Shown here: positions 35,388 through 43,339 of the stretch, piece after piece | How positions within the stretch are numbered: the first letter of the stretch is position 1 | Layout: the number at the start of each line of letters is the position of its first letter | NCBI GenBank assembly: GCA_036272195.1 | Contig: DATAZE010000060.1 | Coordinates: forward strand, 1 to 64,000 | Source: DASXHY01 sp036272195 | GTDB taxonomy: Bacteria; Verrucomicrobiota; Verrucomicrobiia; Limisphaerales; DASXHY01 | DNA length: 64,000 bases | Reading direction: 5' to 3' | Position numbers and translations under genes: made by a program | The notes under the pieces: generated by a model | Database searches by the model: none | The model's input: the letters and a program-made list of their open reading frames with translations, nothing else | What the model was told of the DNA's origin: nothing

Positions 35388-36176
35388 CTACGGTTTGGCC
35401 GTTGGCGCGGGCGGCGAGAGCGCTGCGGATTGTGATTCGAATTGCAGCGTTTGATAGGCAGAGGTTCCGAGCATGGCCTCCAATTCAGCATTGACGGCGG
35501 GTTGGGCCATCTGCCACCGCTCGCGGTACGCGGGGTCATTCGGGTCCTGGTTGGGACCGCCTACTTGATCGACAAAGCTCTGGCGCAATTCTGCGATTTC
35601 ATGGAGTTGGTTCGCGTTCAATTTTAATCCGGCCGATTCCAAATCCGCGAAGGCGATGGGCAGGGCAACCGGCATGGCTTGGGGCCTTTTGCGCACCGAA
35701 CGGGGTTGCGTAGGAGTATCGATTGCCACCTGGCTGGTATTGAGTTTCGTTCCCAGCAGGGAAGCGATCAACGCAGTTTCTTCGCCGTTCAGTTCCTGCA
35801 ATTCGGCATCCAGTCCGCTCGAATGATGGTTTTGATTTTGTTTCAATTGCTGGCGGCGCGGGGCGAAAATGGCGGCGTCCACATCCGCCGTAATAATGTC
35901 GCGAATGGTTTGCCCGGGGCATTCGATGCCGCGTAGATTTGCAATGTAAGCGCGGTAATCATCGGACTCGAGCTCGTTCCAATGAAATGACTGCGACTTG
36001 ACTGCCGGAACCGTTTGAGGCTGCGACCGTGACGCTGGTTCTTCCGGCTTAATTTCCTCCGTCGCCGGCATCGCTGTGGCGTGGGAAATAGATTTTGATC
36101 TGCCGGCCAGGAGAGCAATCACCACGCCGATCGAAACGAAATTGATCAAAATTGAAATTCCAAAGGCTGTCTTCAT
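35388..36176 (-). CDS. Membrane-anchored hypothetical protein
   Basis: A 262-residue protein I cannot name. It has one N-terminal membrane segment (ISILINFVSIGVVIALLAGR) with the rest probably periplasmic. A short Pro/Glu/Ser-rich linker leads to FHWNELESDDYRAYIANLRG and IECPGQTIRDIITADVDAAI, at about residues 65-105, a motif (CP-T-RDII-ADV) that I associate with uncharacterised verrucomicrobial proteins. The C-terminus is helical. It may be an envelope scaffold or sensor-like partner; no enzyme motif is present. It is convergent with the Sel1 gene. Confidence 0.65.
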   Translation of the reverse strand: MKTAFGISILINFVSIGVVIALLAGRSKSISHATAMPATEEIKPEEPASRSQPQTVPAVKSQSFHWNELESDDYRAYIANLRGIECPGQTIRDIITADVDAAIFAPRRQQLKQNQNHHSSGLDAELQELNGEETALIASLLGTKLNTSQVAIDTPTQPRSVRKRPQAMPVALPIAFADLESAGLKLNANQLHEIAELRQSFVDQVGGPNQDPNDPAYRERWQMAQPAVNAELEAMLGTSAYQTLQFESQSAALSPPAPTAKP

Positions 36177-36248
36177 TGCGAATCTTTAGCGGGTGAAAGT
36201 TTTAAAAACCATTGGCACAATTTTCTATTTTGACAAGTAAATCAAAAG

Positions 36249-36276
36249 GCCGGCGCGGACCAAAATCCGCGCCGGC
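36249..36276 (-). terminator. Intrinsic terminator downstream of the 36297-37448 gene
   Basis: An 11-bp stem (GCCGGCGCGGA with TCCGCGCCGGC) around the loop CCAAAA lies 21 bases past the stop of the minus-strand gene. On the minus strand it is followed by CTTTTGATTT, a moderate U-tract. Confidence 0.75.
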
Positions 36277-36296
36277 GTGAAACCAACTAAACTATT

Positions 36297-37448
36297 TTAC
36301 TTATGGGCCACGCCGCCGTTAGGGCCGGAGCGCGTGCAGTCCATGTCGTTGACCGGGATCAAGCTGGCGCTGGTATGACCGGCTGCGGTCGGGACACCAG
36401 TTTTCAATCCAGCATAAGCGGCTTGAGCCTGGGCTCCGGCGCCACTGCGCTGGAAGATGAATTCATATCCCCAGAACGTGTAGTTGCCTTCGATGATGCC
36501 GTTGCGGGAGAACGAAACGCCATTGTAGGTGCATTCCTTTCCGCCGGCCGTGATGGCCGTGTTGGCATCGCCGCGGCTGAGGTAGGCGATAACCGAGTAA
36601 CCGGTTGTGCCATCACCCAGAGCCTGGCTGTCATCTTTGCCAGAGGTGCTGACGCCCAGCGTGTTGGCCAACGTGCCGCCGCTCGGCCAGCCGATGTCGC
36701 CGAAGAACACGCCCGCCGCGCCATTGATGTCGGTGTCCGACTTCAAGTTGCCGCTGGCTGTGTCGATTTCGATCTGGCTGGGCGGGGTCAGAATACCGAA
36801 TCCAGTGTCGCCGTAGGCATTCACGCGAGTGCCGGACGAGAAGTCACGACCGGACACATAGACGTAATCATTTTTATCCGCCGGGTTGCCGGAAAACACT
36901 GAGCGCGGAGCAAAGCCGGCCAATGCTTGTTTGATTTGAGAGGAGCTCACGTTGGTTCCCTGCCAGAGACCGTTGTTGCGGACCCAGGCGAAGGTAATGA
37001 CACCAACCTGCGCGTTAGTGTTCACAACCGGAGTCTTCGTGCGGGAGAACGATTGAGCATTGTCCGCCATGCCGAGGTCAACCGTGGCGGTTTCGGTCGC
37101 AGCCGGTTCGGCGGAGCCGTTTTCGCTGGCGTTGAGCGCTGAGTCAGCGATGAAGCTGCTCGATTGAGCAAGGGCCACGTCTTTGATGCCGGCTTCGGAA
37201 CCGCTCCAATGACATTTAACGGTCAAAGGATTGCCGCTCAGGTCATTGCCAACGAAGCCCATATAGTTGTCGCCTTCGTAGCCGGTGAATGTCGGCGCCG
37301 ACTGGAAAACGATTCCCGCTGTATTCAGGGCCAATTGGACGGTGCCGCGAGCGGCCGTCGAACCGGTGAGGTACACGGTTCCCGCCTGGGAAGCGCCGGC
37401 GACGCTCAGTCCGAGCACTGTCGCGAGGATTGTTCTATTGATTTTCAT
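36297..37448 (-). CDS. Secreted protein with PstS-like N-terminus, function unknown
   Basis: A 383-residue exported protein. The ATG at 37448 begins MKINRTILATVLGLSVAGAS, a clear signal peptide; the 15 codons upstream of it are rejected. Mature residues begin VYLTGSTAARGTVQLALN, which resembles the beginning of phosphate-binding (PstS-type) periplasmic proteins and of uncharacterised secreted proteins in Planctomycetes/Verrucomicrobiota. Further features are FAWVRNNGLWQGTNVSSSQI near 170 and a Cys in GGKECTYNG near 310. No transporter genes accompany it, so a true uptake role is doubtful. It follows the PEP-CTERM gene at 60 bases and is probably co-transcribed with it. Confidence 0.7.
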   Translation of the reverse strand: MKINRTILATVLGLSVAGASQAGTVYLTGSTAARGTVQLALNTAGIVFQSAPTFTGYEGDNYMGFVGNDLSGNPLTVKCHWSGSEAGIKDVALAQSSSFIADSALNASENGSAEPAATETATVDLGMADNAQSFSRTKTPVVNTNAQVGVITFAWVRNNGLWQGTNVSSSQIKQALAGFAPRSVFSGNPADKNDYVYVSGRDFSSGTRVNAYGDTGFGILTPPSQIEIDTASGNLKSDTDINGAAGVFFGDIGWPSGGTLANTLGVSTSGKDDSQALGDGTTGYSVIAYLSRGDANTAITAGGKECTYNGVSFSRNGIIEGNYTFWGYEFIFQRSGAGAQAQAAYAGLKTGVPTAAGHTSASLIPVNDMDCTRSGPNGGVAHK

Positions 37449-37508
37449 TTTTGTTTTTCGATTTGTTTGTTTCTGTCTGGTTGAACTAAGCAAGGCTGGC
37501 CTAATGAA

Positions 37509-38195
37509 TTAAGCCTGTTTGCGACGGAACTGATTGCGCAGGCAAACGGCCAACAGGCCGGCGCCGGCGAACAAGCCGTACGTGGAGGGTTCCGGAACGG
37601 CTGCCGTGCCGAAGGTAACGATGCCGGAAGAGTCCAGGGTGAAGAACTGGTCTTGCACGGGATCGGTGCTGTTCGCTTTGGCACTGTAGAAGTTGATGGC
37701 TCCGGTACCGCCGCGGTTCGGGTTTTCGTAGGCCGTAACGTAATCGCTATCGGTCGTCGGGTTGATGGTCTGGTGGTTCCAGCTGTTATCGTCCGTTGCG
37801 GAAACCTGAGCGAACTGTCCGGCGCCGGCAGTAGTGAAGTTATTGTTATACAGTGAGAGCGTGGCGGTGTTGATGCCTGAGCCTGTGCCGGCACCCACGG
37901 TCGCGGGCGTGCCGTTGAACGTGGTGTAGATGGTGCGATTGCCACCGTTGACGGACGTATTGCCGATCACGCCCCAGTTCACGGTGCTCAGATTGTAGCT
38001 ACCGAGGAGGGACGAGAGGTCCCACGTTTTGCCAGGGGTGAGTGAACCGAACGATCCGAGATCATAGAGCAGGTCGTTGCCTGTGGTTGAGCTGAATCCG
38101 ATGATCAGGTCGTTGTTATAAGCTGCGGCGTGCGAGGTCGCAGCAACTCCGGCGATCGCGAGGGCGATCAATGTTGCTTTTGTTTGTTTTTTCAT
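37509..38195 (-). CDS. PEP-CTERM surface protein
   Basis: A 228-residue exported protein. The signal peptide ends at TSHAAA. The middle (about 25-195) is the same domain as in the protein at 33155-33994 (GNDLLYDLG, VNWGVIGNTSVNGGNRTIYT, DNSWNHQTINPTTD). The C-terminus AAVPEPSTYGLFAGAGLLAV, then CLRNQFRRKQA, is a textbook PEP-CTERM signal: motif, hydrophobic helix, basic end. It is a likely substrate of the exosortase at 2429-4033, more than 33 kb away. The start is well supported: AGGAAG precedes the ATG. It is followed by the PstS-like gene. Confidence 0.87.
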   Translation of the reverse strand: MKKQTKATLIALAIAGVAATSHAAAYNNDLIIGFSSTTGNDLLYDLGSFGSLTPGKTWDLSSLLGSYNLSTVNWGVIGNTSVNGGNRTIYTTFNGTPATVGAGTGSGINTATLSLYNNNFTTAGAGQFAQVSATDDNSWNHQTINPTTDSDYVTAYENPNRGGTGAINFYSAKANSTDPVQDQFFTLDSSGIVTFGTAAVPEPSTYGLFAGAGLLAVCLRNQFRRKQA

Positions 38196-38570
38196 ATCTT
38201 CCTATTAATGACTTCTGGATTGGTTTGGTTTTCCATGCTGTCCACCCCACCACATCTTCTATGGTTTGGTGAGACGCACTCTATATGAAGTGGTTTGGGT
38301 CCACCTCCCGTCCTGAGACAAGCAACGTCAGTTTTAAGACCCCGAGAAATGGTTTATAAGTTGTTCAGGCATAGTGTATTGTGTTGGTCTAGACCGTTTC
38401 AACCGGGCTTTTGCCCGGCAAGTCGTCAAAACGTTACTTTGCTGCGGCCAGGAGTTTAGAGGAAAAGCCGAATCGGTGTGTGACGTTTAGGTCACAAGCA
38501 CCAAACTAGGTTGACTGTTCATTGAGCAATCTCTAATAGGATTGAGATTTAGAGAATTTACATCTGACTG
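38196..38570. other. Divergent intergenic region with several palindromes
   Basis: 375 bases between the PEP-CTERM gene and the RCC1 gene. No coding frame is supported. It contains a CCGGGC-TTTT-GCCCGG hairpin at 38403-38418, the palindrome at 38479-38496, and an AATCTC ... GAGATT inverted repeat at 38530-38551 near the RCC1 start. The number of palindromes suggests regulated divergent promoters. Confidence 0.5.
38479..38496. promoter_or_regulatory. Candidate operator TGTGAC-N6-GTCACA
   Basis: A perfect palindrome of two 6-base arms separated by GTTTAG, about 75 bases before the RCC1 gene start. It resembles binding sites of CRP/FNR-type or other dimeric regulators but has eight, not six, bases between the TGTGA and TCACA cores. 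The regulator is unknown. Confidence 0.4.
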
Positions 38571-39797
38571 ATGAGAAAGCTGATTGGAATTGTTTTTGTG
38601 CTTCTTCTGGGAAGTTTTGCGACTCCCTCGCTCGTTGGTGCCAGCAATACCAATGTAGTTGCGTGGGGCGCGGGCAAAATTATCAAGCACTCGGATGGAA
38701 ATGACTATGGGCAATCGATTGTACCCGCCTCGCTCACGAATGCGGTTTTGGTTGGCGGGGGATTCATTCATAGCCTGGCGTTAAGGGCGGACGGAACTCT
38801 TATGGGATGGGGGGATGATTCGGGAGGACAAACGGATTTTTTTCCGGCGGGGACAAATAACTATATGTCGATTGCGTGCGGGTATGCCCATAGTCTGGCG
38901 CTGAGGACCAATGGCGCTGTAACAGCGGCGGGAGTTGGTTTTTTTGGGCAGACGACCGTGCCGGGTGGTTTGAGCAACGTGGTGGCCATTGCGTGCGGGT
39001 GGTATCACAGCGTGGCTTTGAAATCGGACGGCACGGTGATCGCGTGGGGGGCAGGTTCGGATACCAATAAGTATTCGAACCCCGATTATAAACAGTCAGT
39101 CGTGCCCACCGGTCTTTCGAATGTGGTGGCCATTGCGGGCGGGGGTTATCACACGCTGGCTCTTAAAGCGGATGGAACTGTGGTTGGCTGGGGTGCGGGC
39201 GGCGGAACCAACACCGATATAGATTACCAACAAGATGTCGTCCCGGTGGGATTGACCAATGTGGTAGGCATAGCGGTTGGTGGATTTCATAGTGCGGCCC
39301 TCAAGGCGGACGGAACGCTCATCTCGTGGGGCTTGAATAATTATGGCCAGACTAATACTCCCGCGAGTTTGAGCAACGTCGTGGCGATAGCGGCGGGAGG
39401 GTATCACACGATGGCGCTCAAGTCAGACGGCACGGTGGTTGCCTGGGGCGCAGGCGGTGGATCCAATACCAATGTGGATTACAAACAGAATGTCGTTCCG
39501 GCGGGATTGACGAATGTGGTTCAGATTGCGGCGGGCGTGCTTCATAGCCTGGCGGTCACCAGTAATATCGGGATTTCGATTCAAGCGCCGGCGGTTAATC
39601 TTTCTTTTCAAACTAATGTCTTCAGCTTGTCCGTTCCTTCCCGCAACGGGCGGGTCTACCGGTTGGAGTATAGAGACTCGTTGCTGGACGGCGCCTGGAT
39701 TGGTTTGCCGCTCCAGGCCGGAAATGGTCGGGTGTTGCGCCTGGTGGATCCGGCGGCGACAGCGCCCGGCAGGTTTTATCGTGTTCGCCAGTGGTGA
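38571..39797 (+). CDS. Secreted RCC1-repeat protein
   Basis: A 408-residue exported protein. After a signal peptide (about residues 1-24) come about six RCC1 repeats from about residue 28 to 335, each containing the pattern VVAIAxGGYHTLALKADGTV followed by xxWGAG; together they predict a beta-propeller. The C-terminal 70 residues are a small domain ending PGRFYRVRQW, a recurring verrucomicrobial tail also present in the protein at 33155. There is no membrane anchor. RCC1 propellers mediate protein or ligand binding; the role here is unknown. The repeat units are strongly similar, so the array may vary in number between strains. Confidence 0.88.
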   Translation: MRKLIGIVFVLLLGSFATPSLVGASNTNVVAWGAGKIIKHSDGNDYGQSIVPASLTNAVLVGGGFIHSLALRADGTLMGWGDDSGGQTDFFPAGTNNYMSIACGYAHSLALRTNGAVTAAGVGFFGQTTVPGGLSNVVAIACGWYHSVALKSDGTVIAWGAGSDTNKYSNPDYKQSVVPTGLSNVVAIAGGGYHTLALKADGTVVGWGAGGGTNTDIDYQQDVVPVGLTNVVGIAVGGFHSAALKADGTLISWGLNNYGQTNTPASLSNVVAIAAGGYHTMALKSDGTVVAWGAGGGSNTNVDYKQNVVPAGLTNVVQIAAGVLHSLAVTSNIGISIQAPAVNLSFQTNVFSLSVPSRNGRVYRLEYRDSLLDGAWIGLPLQAGNGRVLRLVDPAATAPGRFYRVRQW

Positions 39798-39801
39798 GGT
39801 G

Positions 39802-39890
39802 AAAAAGTTCCAAGCTCCAAGTTCCAAAAGTATCAGACGTGGGTTGGCGGCGCAACGGAGCTTCTTTGGAACTTAGAGTTTGGAACTTTC
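39802..39890. repeat. Imperfect inverted repeat after the RCC1 gene
   Basis: AAAAAGTTCCAAGCTCCAAG (39802-39821) and TTCCAAAAG pair with CTTTGGAACTTAGAGTTTGG and AACTTT (39864-39889) around a spacer of about 33 bases. It is non-coding. It could be a MITE-like element or serve as a terminator of the RCC1 transcript. Confidence 0.65.
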
Positions 39891-39947
39891 CGATTCAATA
39901 GATTCATTGCGGGCGATTTTTCTCTATAAATAAGGGTTTCTGCGTGA

Positions 39948-40007
39948 ATGTTACAATTCAGCGCCAGACTTTAAGTCGCTTAAAAGGTCGTCACCAAATT
40001 GTAACAT
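39948..40007. promoter_or_regulatory. Paired ATGTTACAATT / AATTGTAACAT half-sites before the porin gene
   Basis: Two exact 11-base inverted copies (39948-39958 and 39997-40007) are separated by 38 bases, so the centres are 49 bases apart, and they end 45 bases before the porin ATG. Widely spaced inverted sites fit a looping or dimer-of-dimers regulator. A TATAAA at 39925-39930 could be the -10 of the promoter. Confidence 0.5.
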
Positions 40008-40051
40008 TTCCGCCACGGAGTTGTTGCGGTGGGTTTTTAGGTTCTTTTCAA

Positions 40052-41581
40052 ATGCGACAATCTCCTATCAAAAACATTGGCTCTCGGAGCATTCGTGCGG
40101 CGGCGACGGTGGCGGTTTGCGCCGCGAGTGTGGCAATCGGTGCGGAAGCGCCGGACCCGCTCCTGGATTTGTTCGTTAAAAAGGGATTTGTCACGCAGGA
40201 AGAAGCGGACAAGGTAAAGGCGGAGGCGGATGCCATGCGCACCAATGAATTGGCCCAGCTTCCGGGGTCCAAATGGAAAATCAACAATGCCATCAAGAAT
40301 GTGGAATTGTTCGGCGACCTCCGCGTGCGCTACGAGGATCGTACCGCGACGGACCCGAAGGGCGGCAGCGTCGATTTGAACCGTCTTCGTTACGCGGTAA
40401 GACTCGGATTGCGCGGCGAAGTTTACGATGACTTTTATTATGGCGTTCGCATTGAGACGTCGACGAATCCGCGATCAAGCTGGGTGACGTTCGGTTCTTC
40501 GTCCAGCGCGCCCTTTGGAAAATCGGCCGCGGGCATCGGCATTGGCCAGGTTTATCTTGGATGGAAGCCTACGGATTGGGCGGACATTACCGTGGGCAAG
40601 ATGCCTAATCCATTTTACACGACCACCTTGACCTGGGATTCGGATTTGAACCCGGAAGGTTTGGCGGAACGTTTTAAATATACTGTGGGGCAGGCGGATA
40701 TTTTTGCGAACTTCGGCCAGTTTATATATGAGGACCCGAATCCGACCCACGCGAGCGCGGGTTATTTCAATTTCAATTATAACGATTCCAATCTGCCTTT
40801 TGTTCTCGGGTGGCAATTGGGCGTCAATTATCACGTAACGAAAACGGTTTCGTTCAAGGTGGCGCCGGCGCTGTACAATTACACGGGACGGGGCGCGAAC
40901 AATATCAGTGCCACCTCTCCGGATTTCGCGGGAGTTTTCGTCGGCCAGGGGACAACGTTTGGCGTGGCCGGACATTCCGCCTTTTATAATGTCGGACCTT
41001 ACGATGGATTTTTCTCGAATGAAACGGGCATCAACGATCTCCTGATTTTGGATGTGCCGTGGGAACTGAACGTCAAAGTAAAGAAGCTCAATGTCCGGTT
41101 GTTCGGTGATTACGCGCAAAACCTGGACGGAGGCGATCGCGCACGGGCGGCTTTTACGGCGCAGAGCAATCCCGCATTTAACGGCAGCGGGATCATCCTG
41201 ATTCCATCCGCGCAAACCGGCGATGACAAGGCGTATCAAATCGGTTTGGCGATCGGCAATAAGGACAGTTTAGGTTTGGTGACCGGCGCGACAGCCAAGC
41301 GGCACGCCTGGGAATTACGCACCTATTGGCAGCACGTGGAGCAGTATTCGCTGGATCCTAACCTGATTGATTCGGACTTTTTCGAAGACTTGAACATGGA
41401 AGGTATTTACGCCGCGGCGGCCTTTGGTTTGACGGATAATATGATCGCGACCCTGCGTTATGGATATGCCACTCGGATTAACGACAAGTTGGGCACCGGT
41501 GGCAGCAATCAGGATATCCCGCAGATGAATCCGTTCCACCGATACAATCTCCTGCAATTGGATCTGACCATGCGGTTCTAA
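40052..41581 (+). CDS. Putative outer-membrane porin
   Basis: A 509-residue beta-barrel protein. The ATG at 40052 starts MRQSPIKNIGSRSIRAAATV, a signal peptide ending near SVAIGAEA; the earlier opening of the frame at 39944 runs through the palindromic operator and is rejected. Residues about 30-60 (DLFVKKGFVTQEEADKVKAE) form a periplasmic helical piece as in the putative-porin family; from about 80 to the end are alternating beta strands (FGDLRVRYEDR, YYGVRIETSTN, QVYLGWKPTDWADITVGKMP), with the last strand LLQLDLTMRF ending in Phe as outer-membrane proteins do. The substrate is unknown. Confidence 0.85.
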   Translation: MRQSPIKNIGSRSIRAAATVAVCAASVAIGAEAPDPLLDLFVKKGFVTQEEADKVKAEADAMRTNELAQLPGSKWKINNAIKNVELFGDLRVRYEDRTATDPKGGSVDLNRLRYAVRLGLRGEVYDDFYYGVRIETSTNPRSSWVTFGSSSSAPFGKSAAGIGIGQVYLGWKPTDWADITVGKMPNPFYTTTLTWDSDLNPEGLAERFKYTVGQADIFANFGQFIYEDPNPTHASAGYFNFNYNDSNLPFVLGWQLGVNYHVTKTVSFKVAPALYNYTGRGANNISATSPDFAGVFVGQGTTFGVAGHSAFYNVGPYDGFFSNETGINDLLILDVPWELNVKVKKLNVRLFGDYAQNLDGGDRARAAFTAQSNPAFNGSGIILIPSAQTGDDKAYQIGLAIGNKDSLGLVTGATAKRHAWELRTYWQHVEQYSLDPNLIDSDFFEDLNMEGIYAAAAFGLTDNMIATLRYGYATRINDKLGTGGSNQDIPQMNPFHRYNLLQLDLTMRF

Positions 41582-41739
41582 GCGCCTGATGAATTCATGA
41601 CCGCCCTTTCGGAAACCAGTTTCATTTGGATGGCTTCGAAAGGTGGCCTATGAGCGGGTGCAGCCTCACACGGGGAAATTCGGCGCGCGCGGAGCTTGAA
41701 TTTCACCGGCGGCCTACGCTTTAGCCAGGGAGATGTACC

Positions 41740-43032
41740 TTGGCGCGAAGAAAATTTAGCCACTGGCCCGGCGCGTCGATTCCGCGAGGGCGGCCTTTTC
41801 GCCGGTCGATCATAATCGCTTTGGGGTTTCTGCCGGCGTTGGCGTCACATTCACAAGAGGCATTGCGCAGGGCACTCTCAGCCGACGCGGCGATTAATTC
41901 ACAAACGAACGCGACGGTTGTGCCGCAACCGGACAGTATACGCGCCGGACCGGTGCTGCTTAACGTCGGCACCTACCTTGGCGTGACTTTCGATGACAAC
42001 ATCAATACGTCCCAGGACCATCCCCGGAGCGATACGTCCATTCACGCGGGCGTGACCCTCGGTTTTCTCTGGCAGGCGACGGAGAATTCAAAAATTCAAT
42101 TATCTTCGCAATTCGGCTACGCCACTTATCTCGGGCATACGCGAAGCGACTCGCTTGAAATCGCGCCCAACTCCACGCTGACGTGGGACCTTTCGTTCGA
42201 CCAGGGGACTCTCTCGTTCTACGATCAGTTCGATTATTCTGACGAGGTGGTCACCGTGCCGTCGGTGGCGGGGCTGAATTCCCTGCCGCGGCTGGACAAC
42301 ACCATTGGCGCACGGGCGCAATGGTTTCCCGGCAAGTGGCAATTGGAAGCGGGACTCAGCCATGACGATTTCCGCTCCACTTCGCGCGCGTTTGAATATC
42401 TCGACCGCGGATCGGAATATCTTTTCCTAAAGGGCGCGTGGCGTTTTGCGGAGAGCACCCAGGCGGGAATTGAACTCAGCGTCAGCGAAACGGATTACCG
42501 GCTGCCGCTGCAAAGTGATAATACGAGTTACAGCCTGGGGCCGTATCTGAACTGGAACATCACCCAGTTCCTGACCGCGAACATCAGCGGCGGACCGACC
42601 ATCTACCGTTTCGATGGCACGTTCGGCGAGCCACCGAGCACGCTGGTTTCGTATTATTTCGATTTTGAGCTGACGCATCAGCTCACGCAGTTCCTTTCTT
42701 ATCAACTCTCCGCGCGGCGGGATGTTCAACTGGGATATAACAAGGGAAACAATTACACCGAACTGCTTTCGTTCAGCGACGCGATGACGTGGGCGGCCAC
42801 GCAATACTCCAATCTCGGATTGACGCTTACGTACGAACACGGAACCCAGCCGTTGCTTTTTATCGAAAAGGAAAATTTCGACCGGATCGGCGTCACCATG
42901 AGCGTTTCCTATCGGCTGACGGACAAGCTGGGCAGCGGCGTGAATTTTTCGCATTGGGAACGGACTTCCAATATTTCCGGGAGCAGTTACAGCGATAACA
43001 GTATTTCGTTTCAGTTGAATTACAGCTTCTGA
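41740..43032 (+). CDS. Outer-membrane beta-barrel protein linked to EPS export
   Basis: A 430-residue protein with a signal peptide (about residues 1-40, ALASHSQ) followed by GTYLGVTFDDNINTSQDHPR and about 16 amphipathic strands, ending SISFQLNYSF, a C-terminal Phe typical of outer-membrane barrels. Such barrels sometimes accompany EPS genes. It starts with TTG at 41740, with AGGGAG eight to ten bases upstream; no ATG lies in frame before the signal peptide. The next gene is a Wza-type protein 307 bases downstream, which suggests that this barrel is part of the polysaccharide exit path, but that is inference. Confidence 0.75.
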   Translation: MARRKFSHWPGASIPRGRPFRRSIIIALGFLPALASHSQEALRRALSADAAINSQTNATVVPQPDSIRAGPVLLNVGTYLGVTFDDNINTSQDHPRSDTSIHAGVTLGFLWQATENSKIQLSSQFGYATYLGHTRSDSLEIAPNSTLTWDLSFDQGTLSFYDQFDYSDEVVTVPSVAGLNSLPRLDNTIGARAQWFPGKWQLEAGLSHDDFRSTSRAFEYLDRGSEYLFLKGAWRFAESTQAGIELSVSETDYRLPLQSDNTSYSLGPYLNWNITQFLTANISGGPTIYRFDGTFGEPPSTLVSYYFDFELTHQLTQFLSYQLSARRDVQLGYNKGNNYTELLSFSDAMTWAATQYSNLGLTLTYEHGTQPLLFIEKENFDRIGVTMSVSYRLTDKLGSGVNFSHWERTSNISGSSYSDNSISFQLNYSF

Positions 43033-43339
43033 AACATTTCGGCAGGGTCGCAATTTATCAAAACTCGCTGCGGGCATTCCCTTCTCCGAAAGCGGCGGAG
43101 GGCCGCCGCACTCTAAAACCTAACGGAATGCTTTGCGCTGCTTGACTCGCGATAGCGTCCTGGAGTGCGCCAGCCTTCTGGCGCTTTTTGCTGAGCGCCT
43201 GGGTTCGTTGAAATTGGGCGCTCTCAATATTTTCGTGTTACGAACCGGTAACATTGCTCCCATTGGGCATTTGCCGCTTGATACCGGTAATGCGAGCCGC
43301 CTAGATGTTGGAGTTTCCCCGCCATCGGCGGGCAGCGAA
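43033..43339. other. Intergenic region with repeat palindromes
   Basis: 307 bases. At 43090-43112 the palindromic GCGGCGGAGGGCCGCCGC precedes ACTCT; near 43160-43190 lies GGAGTGCGCCAGCCTTCTGGCGC, a second hairpin whose GGAGTGCG is partly complementary to the first. Further right GTTACGAACCGGTAAC (43238-43253) is a short palindrome. The frame through here (from 43133) is not supported as coding. Confidence 0.5.

Noticed and set aside
36297..37448. The PstS-like secreted protein as part of a phosphate ABC transporter
   Set aside because: Only the first 20 mature residues recall PstS; there is no pstC, pstA or pstB nearby and it sits with PEP-CTERM genes.
38479..38496. The TGTGAC...GTCACA palindrome as a CRP site
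   Set aside because: The core spacing is eight bases rather than six between TGTGA and TCACA; kept only as an unassigned operator candidate.
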